DNA of 46,028 bases from contig JAPOOG010000165.1 in assembly GCA_026713545.1 (NCBI GenBank), positions 1 to 46,028 on the forward strand, written 5' to 3'. Of this stretch, positions 43,371 to 46,028 are shown one piece after another (position 1 is the stretch's first letter; every line of letters begins with the position of its first letter). Made by a program: the position numbers and the translations under genes. The DNA comes from Bryobacterales bacterium. Lineage in GTDB: Bacteria; Acidobacteriota; Terriglobia; Bryobacterales; UBA6623. The notes under the pieces are model-generated. The model was not told where the DNA came from. It saw only the letters and a program-made list of their open reading frames with translations, and searched no databases.

Positions 43371-45322
43371 GACGCCTGGAAGAACCGTTGCACGTCAGCG
43401 AGCTGCGTCGTGAAAGCGTAGTCCGGCAGGCTGTCGAGGAACGTCTTGCCGTAGCGCGCGCGCAGGATGCGATTGTCGAGCAGCACCAGCGCGCCGCGGT
43501 CTTTCGAGTGCCGGATAAGCCGTCCGAAGCCCTGCTTGAGGGCGATCACGGCTTGCGGAATCTGGTAGGACGCGAAGGGGTCTTCTCCCGCTTGCCGCAG
43601 GCTCTTCATCCGTGCTTGCACGACCGGGTCCGATGGCACCGCGAAGGGCAATTTGTCGATGATGACCATGCTGAGCTGCTCGCCGGGCACGTCGACCCCT
43701 TGCCAGAAGCTGGCCGTGCCGAACAGCACGCAGTTCTCCGTCGAGCGGAACTCTTCGAGCAAGGCCGAGTTGGGCGCGGACCCTTGCACCAGAGTCGGGT
43801 GCTCGATCGCGAACGAGGCGGCATCGTGGACCGCGTTCATCTGCTGATAGCTGGTGAAGAGCACGAAAGCGCGGCCGCGGCTGGCGCGGATGAGTCCGAT
43901 GACCTGATCCGCGGCTTGGAGCACGAACTCCGCGGAGCGGGGATCGGGCAGGCGGGCGGGCACGTAGAACAACACCTGATCGCGCCAATTGAAGTGGCCC
44001 GGGACGACCAGCTCTTCGGCTCGCGACACCCCCAGGCGTCCGCGAACGAAATCGAACCTCTCTTCCACCGCCAAGGTTGCCGAGGTAAGCACGACCGTAT
44101 CGACCTGGTCGAACAGGCGCTCGGCGAGAATCTCGGAGACCTCGATCGGCGTAGCCTGCAGAAAGACGCCTTTGCCGCGCCGCTCGATCCAGTAGACGTA
44201 TGTTTCGTCCTCGCCTTCCATCAGGAACCGTAGCTCGCGGTCGAGGTCCGCGGTGCGCCGCTCCAGCGGGATGATTTCGTCGATCTGCTTCGGGGTGAGC
44301 TTGAGCTGCGTCGCGACCAGATTCAGGGCGTTGAGCAGCAGCGAGTACTGCTCCTGGTGGCGCTTGCGGAAGTCTTCGCGCTGGTCGAAGCCGCTGCGTC
44401 CCTGGTAGCGCTCGAAGAGGGCGAAGAAGGCCGTGGAGCGAATCCGCAGCGTTTCGATGGCGGCATCGAGCTCGCGGGAGCCGGCCTCCAGTTGGATCGC
44501 GGTGTGCTGGATGTCGCGCGCCAGTTCTTCGAAGCGATAGTTGCTGATCTGAACCCCGAAATGTTTCCCGGCGACGTCCTCCACTTCATGAGCTTCGTCG
44601 AAAACGACCGCCTCGTAGTTGGGGATGATCGAGGCGTAGTCGTCTTCCCGGAGTGCGAGGTCGGCGAAAAAGAGGTGGTGGTTGACGATGATGATGTCGG
44701 CTTCGGCGGCCCGCTGGTGCATCAGAGTGATGAAGCAGCGGTCGAACTGTTCGCACTTCTGGCCGGCGCAGAGCTCGCGGCGGGCGTCGAGATGGTCCCA
44801 GACGGCGCTGTCTTGAGGGAGCTTCTTGAGCTCGGCCCGGTCTCCGGTTTCGGTCTCCTTTTCCCAGGAGCTGATGAGCTTGCGGTCCTCGATTTCGACG
44901 AGTCCGGCAAGGGTCGGGCGCTTCTCGGTTTCGTAGAGTTTCTGGCGGCAGAGGTAGTTGTTGCGGCCCTTCATGTAGGCCACGTTGAGAGGGCGGTCGA
45001 AATACCGTTCGAGGAACGGGATGTCCTTGTAGTAGAGCTGCTCCTGCAGGTTCTTCGTGCCGGTCGAGACGATGACCCGTTTGCCGCTGGCGATCACCGG
45101 AATCAGGTAGGCGAGGGTCTTCCCCGTGCCGGTGCCGGCCTCGACCAGCAGATGACGCCGTTCGGCGAGCACCCTTTCGACCTGCTCGGCCATGGCGAGT
45201 TGCCCGGGCCGGAACTCGTAATGGGCATGCTTCGCGGCGAGCAGGCCGTGTTTCCCGAAGAAGCGCCGGGCGCGGGTGTCCTTTCGGCTCTGGCCTGTTC
45301 TCATGGAACCGGCGGGATTCAT
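43367..45322 (-). CDS. dinG: DinG-family ATP-dependent DNA helicase
   Basis: A helicase of about 651 residues from ATG 45322 (45304 is another option; the frame is open to 45469 but the extra residues are Arg-rich and non-conserved). It belongs to the XPD/DinG group with 5'-3' polarity. Walker A is EAGTGTGKTLAYL, the DEAH box is VVFDEAHEVED, and the later motif is GTASFWQGVDVPGEQL. Four Cys between the first motifs (LCRQ, ELC, QKC, RC around NYLCRQKL and WDHLDARRELCAGQKCEQFD) likely bind an iron-sulfur cluster. It is the first gene of the run with queE, lon, engB and rho. Confidence 0.93.
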   Translation of the reverse strand: MNPAGSMRTGQSRKDTRARRFFGKHGLLAAKHAHYEFRPGQLAMAEQVERVLAERRHLLVEAGTGTGKTLAYLIPVIASGKRVIVSTGTKNLQEQLYYKDIPFLERYFDRPLNVAYMKGRNNYLCRQKLYETEKRPTLAGLVEIEDRKLISSWEKETETGDRAELKKLPQDSAVWDHLDARRELCAGQKCEQFDRCFITLMHQRAAEADIIIVNHHLFFADLALREDDYASIIPNYEAVVFDEAHEVEDVAGKHFGVQISNYRFEELARDIQHTAIQLEAGSRELDAAIETLRIRSTAFFALFERYQGRSGFDQREDFRKRHQEQYSLLLNALNLVATQLKLTPKQIDEIIPLERRTADLDRELRFLMEGEDETYVYWIERRGKGVFLQATPIEVSEILAERLFDQVDTVVLTSATLAVEERFDFVRGRLGVSRAEELVVPGHFNWRDQVLFYVPARLPDPRSAEFVLQAADQVIGLIRASRGRAFVLFTSYQQMNAVHDAASFAIEHPTLVQGSAPNSALLEEFRSTENCVLFGTASFWQGVDVPGEQLSMVIIDKLPFAVPSDPVVQARMKSLRQAGEDPFASYQIPQAVIALKQGFGRLIRHSKDRGALVLLDNRILRARYGKTFLDSLPDYAFTTQLADVQRFFQAS

Positions 45323-45449
45323 GCGGAGGGTGCGGCGTGGACGGCAGCGCCTTGGGCGTAGCCTAGCACGGCGCCCGCGGCGGGTCCGTTTGTGGCTGGA
45401 TGCGAAGGAAAAAACGTTATTCGGGGTTGTCTCTAACGGCCTCGCCGGC

Positions 45450-45686
45450 CTAGTCGGCAGTGTAGCCATTGTCGAGCAGACCGCGGGCGGTCTCGATCTG
45501 TTGCGAAGTGATTCGTCTTTTGGGTCCGAAGGCTGTCCAGCATACGCTCGAGCTCAAGTCGGAAGAGGGGCCGCCGGCGCTGATCTTCTCGGCATAGACG
45601 TGGGTGCATCCGGCTGCAACGAATTCTTCGCGTTGCAGGGTCAAGTCCTGGTCCTGAGATGAGGCTCGGGCATAGCCGACGAGCAA
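45450..45686 (-). pseudogene. Decayed serine resolvase/invertase
   Basis: The first 40 residues are a clear serine-recombinase N-terminus (LVGYARASSQDQDLTLQREE, with the catalytic Ser region and VYAEKISAGG). The expected RPELERMLDSLR is visible only in another frame (minus strand, near 45545-45575). The middle of the protein, about 90 residues, is missing. The tail KRRITSQQIETARGLLDNGY belongs to the C-terminal HTH. So the gene has a deletion and a frameshift and cannot make an active enzyme. A TTG at 45686 would be the start. An IS630-like gene lies next to its 5' end. Confidence 0.8.
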
Positions 45687-45746
45687 CCTATTGAGTCCCG
45701 CATAATATATAGTAACCTTTGGGGGCTTTATCTCGTCTTACTAGAC

Positions 45747-46028
45747 ATGGGGAATCCAAGAGGAGTACGACGAGACTTCGAGGCTCTGGAGAAGCGGCGA
45801 CGAGCGGCCGTGCGGCTGGTGCTGGAGGAAGGCTGGAGTCAATCCGCAGCGGCGCGGCAGGTGAAAGCGGCGCAGCAAAGTGTGAGCCGCTGGGTGGGGG
45901 AGTATCGCCGTCGGGGCAGCGCTGGTTTGCGGCGCGCCGGGCGCGCCGGGCGCAAGCCGCTGTTGGACGCCGCGCAGCGGGAACGCTTGACGGCGTTGTT
46001 GCTGGAAGGTCCCGAAGCGCACGGCTTC
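45747..46028 (+). CDS. IS630-family transposase, 5' part (cut by window edge)
   Basis: An open frame from ATG 45747 runs off the end of the window (94 codons seen). The N-terminal HTH of IS630-type transposases is recognisable: RRDFEALEKRRRAAVRLVLE, then GWSQSAAARQVKAAQQSVSR with WVGEYRRRGSAGLRRAGRAG. The catalytic DDE domain would lie outside. The presumed element's left end falls in the AT-rich TATATAGTAACCTTTGGGGG upstream, fitting the TA target habit of the family, but the inverted repeat cannot be confirmed without the other end. Confidence 0.85.
   Translation, partial: MGNPRGVRRDFEALEKRRRAAVRLVLEEGWSQSAAARQVKAAQQSVSRWVGEYRRRGSAGLRRAGRAGRKPLLDAAQRERLTALLLEGPEAHGF

Overview
This window is a GC-rich chromosomal segment. 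It most likely comes from an Acidobacteriota bacterium of the Solibacter/Bryobacter type. I infer this from the mix of DUF1549/DUF1553 cytochrome proteins paired with DUF1501 proteins, a DUF1015 protein, many exported enzymes, and housekeeping genes (rho, lon, engB, queE, thiL, trpS, alr) in an acidobacterial style. Planctomycetota and Verrucomicrobiota also carry the PSD1/DUF1501 pairs, so the phylum call is an inference.

Layout. 0.2-5 kb: a minus-strand PSD1 cytochrome-DUF1501 pair. 5.1-7.5 kb: an MFS exporter and trpS. 7.8-10.5 kb: a LysR regulator, a small tail-anchored protein, a DUF1015 protein and tRNA-Asp. 10.7-16.8 kb: a BNR/YCF48-like protein, a Gfo/Idh/MocA oxidoreductase, an exported RidA-like protein, thiL, an M23 peptidase and a class V aminotransferase. 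16.9-17.8 kb: inverted-repeat elements around a small HTH-like protein. 17.8-21.8 kb: a NicO metal transporter, a TPR protein, a membrane HEAT protein with an embedded lipoyl-like fold, and alanine racemase. 21.9-25.9 kb: a second PSD1-DUF1501 pair on the plus strand. 25.9-32.7 kb: an esterase-like hydrolase, an ArsC/Spx-like protein, a cyclase lipoprotein, a TolC-type protein and TrkH. 33-35.5 kb: higA with a broken higB, an ornithine cyclodeaminase-like protein and vapBC. 35.5-38.2 kb: a sugar ABC ATPase and binding lipoprotein with no permease. 38.3-45.3 kb: a minus-strand housekeeping run dinG-queE-lon-engB-rho. 45.4-46.0 kb: a decayed serine resolvase next to the start of an IS630-like transposase cut by the window edge.

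The most distinctive structure is a dispersed family of elements with terminal inverted repeats of about 18 bp (consensus AGCCTGCATTTCTCACCAC). I count five copies inside the window, one cut by the left edge, and one solo end. Several abut stop codons. In two copies both ends share the same variant bases, as expected for a hairpin-forming or mobilised unit. A second short repeat family of about 59 bp brackets the vapBC/ABC-transporter region and may supply a promoter.

Long antisense reading frames are common across this GC-rich DNA and were not called. No CRISPR array, prophage or rRNA was seen.
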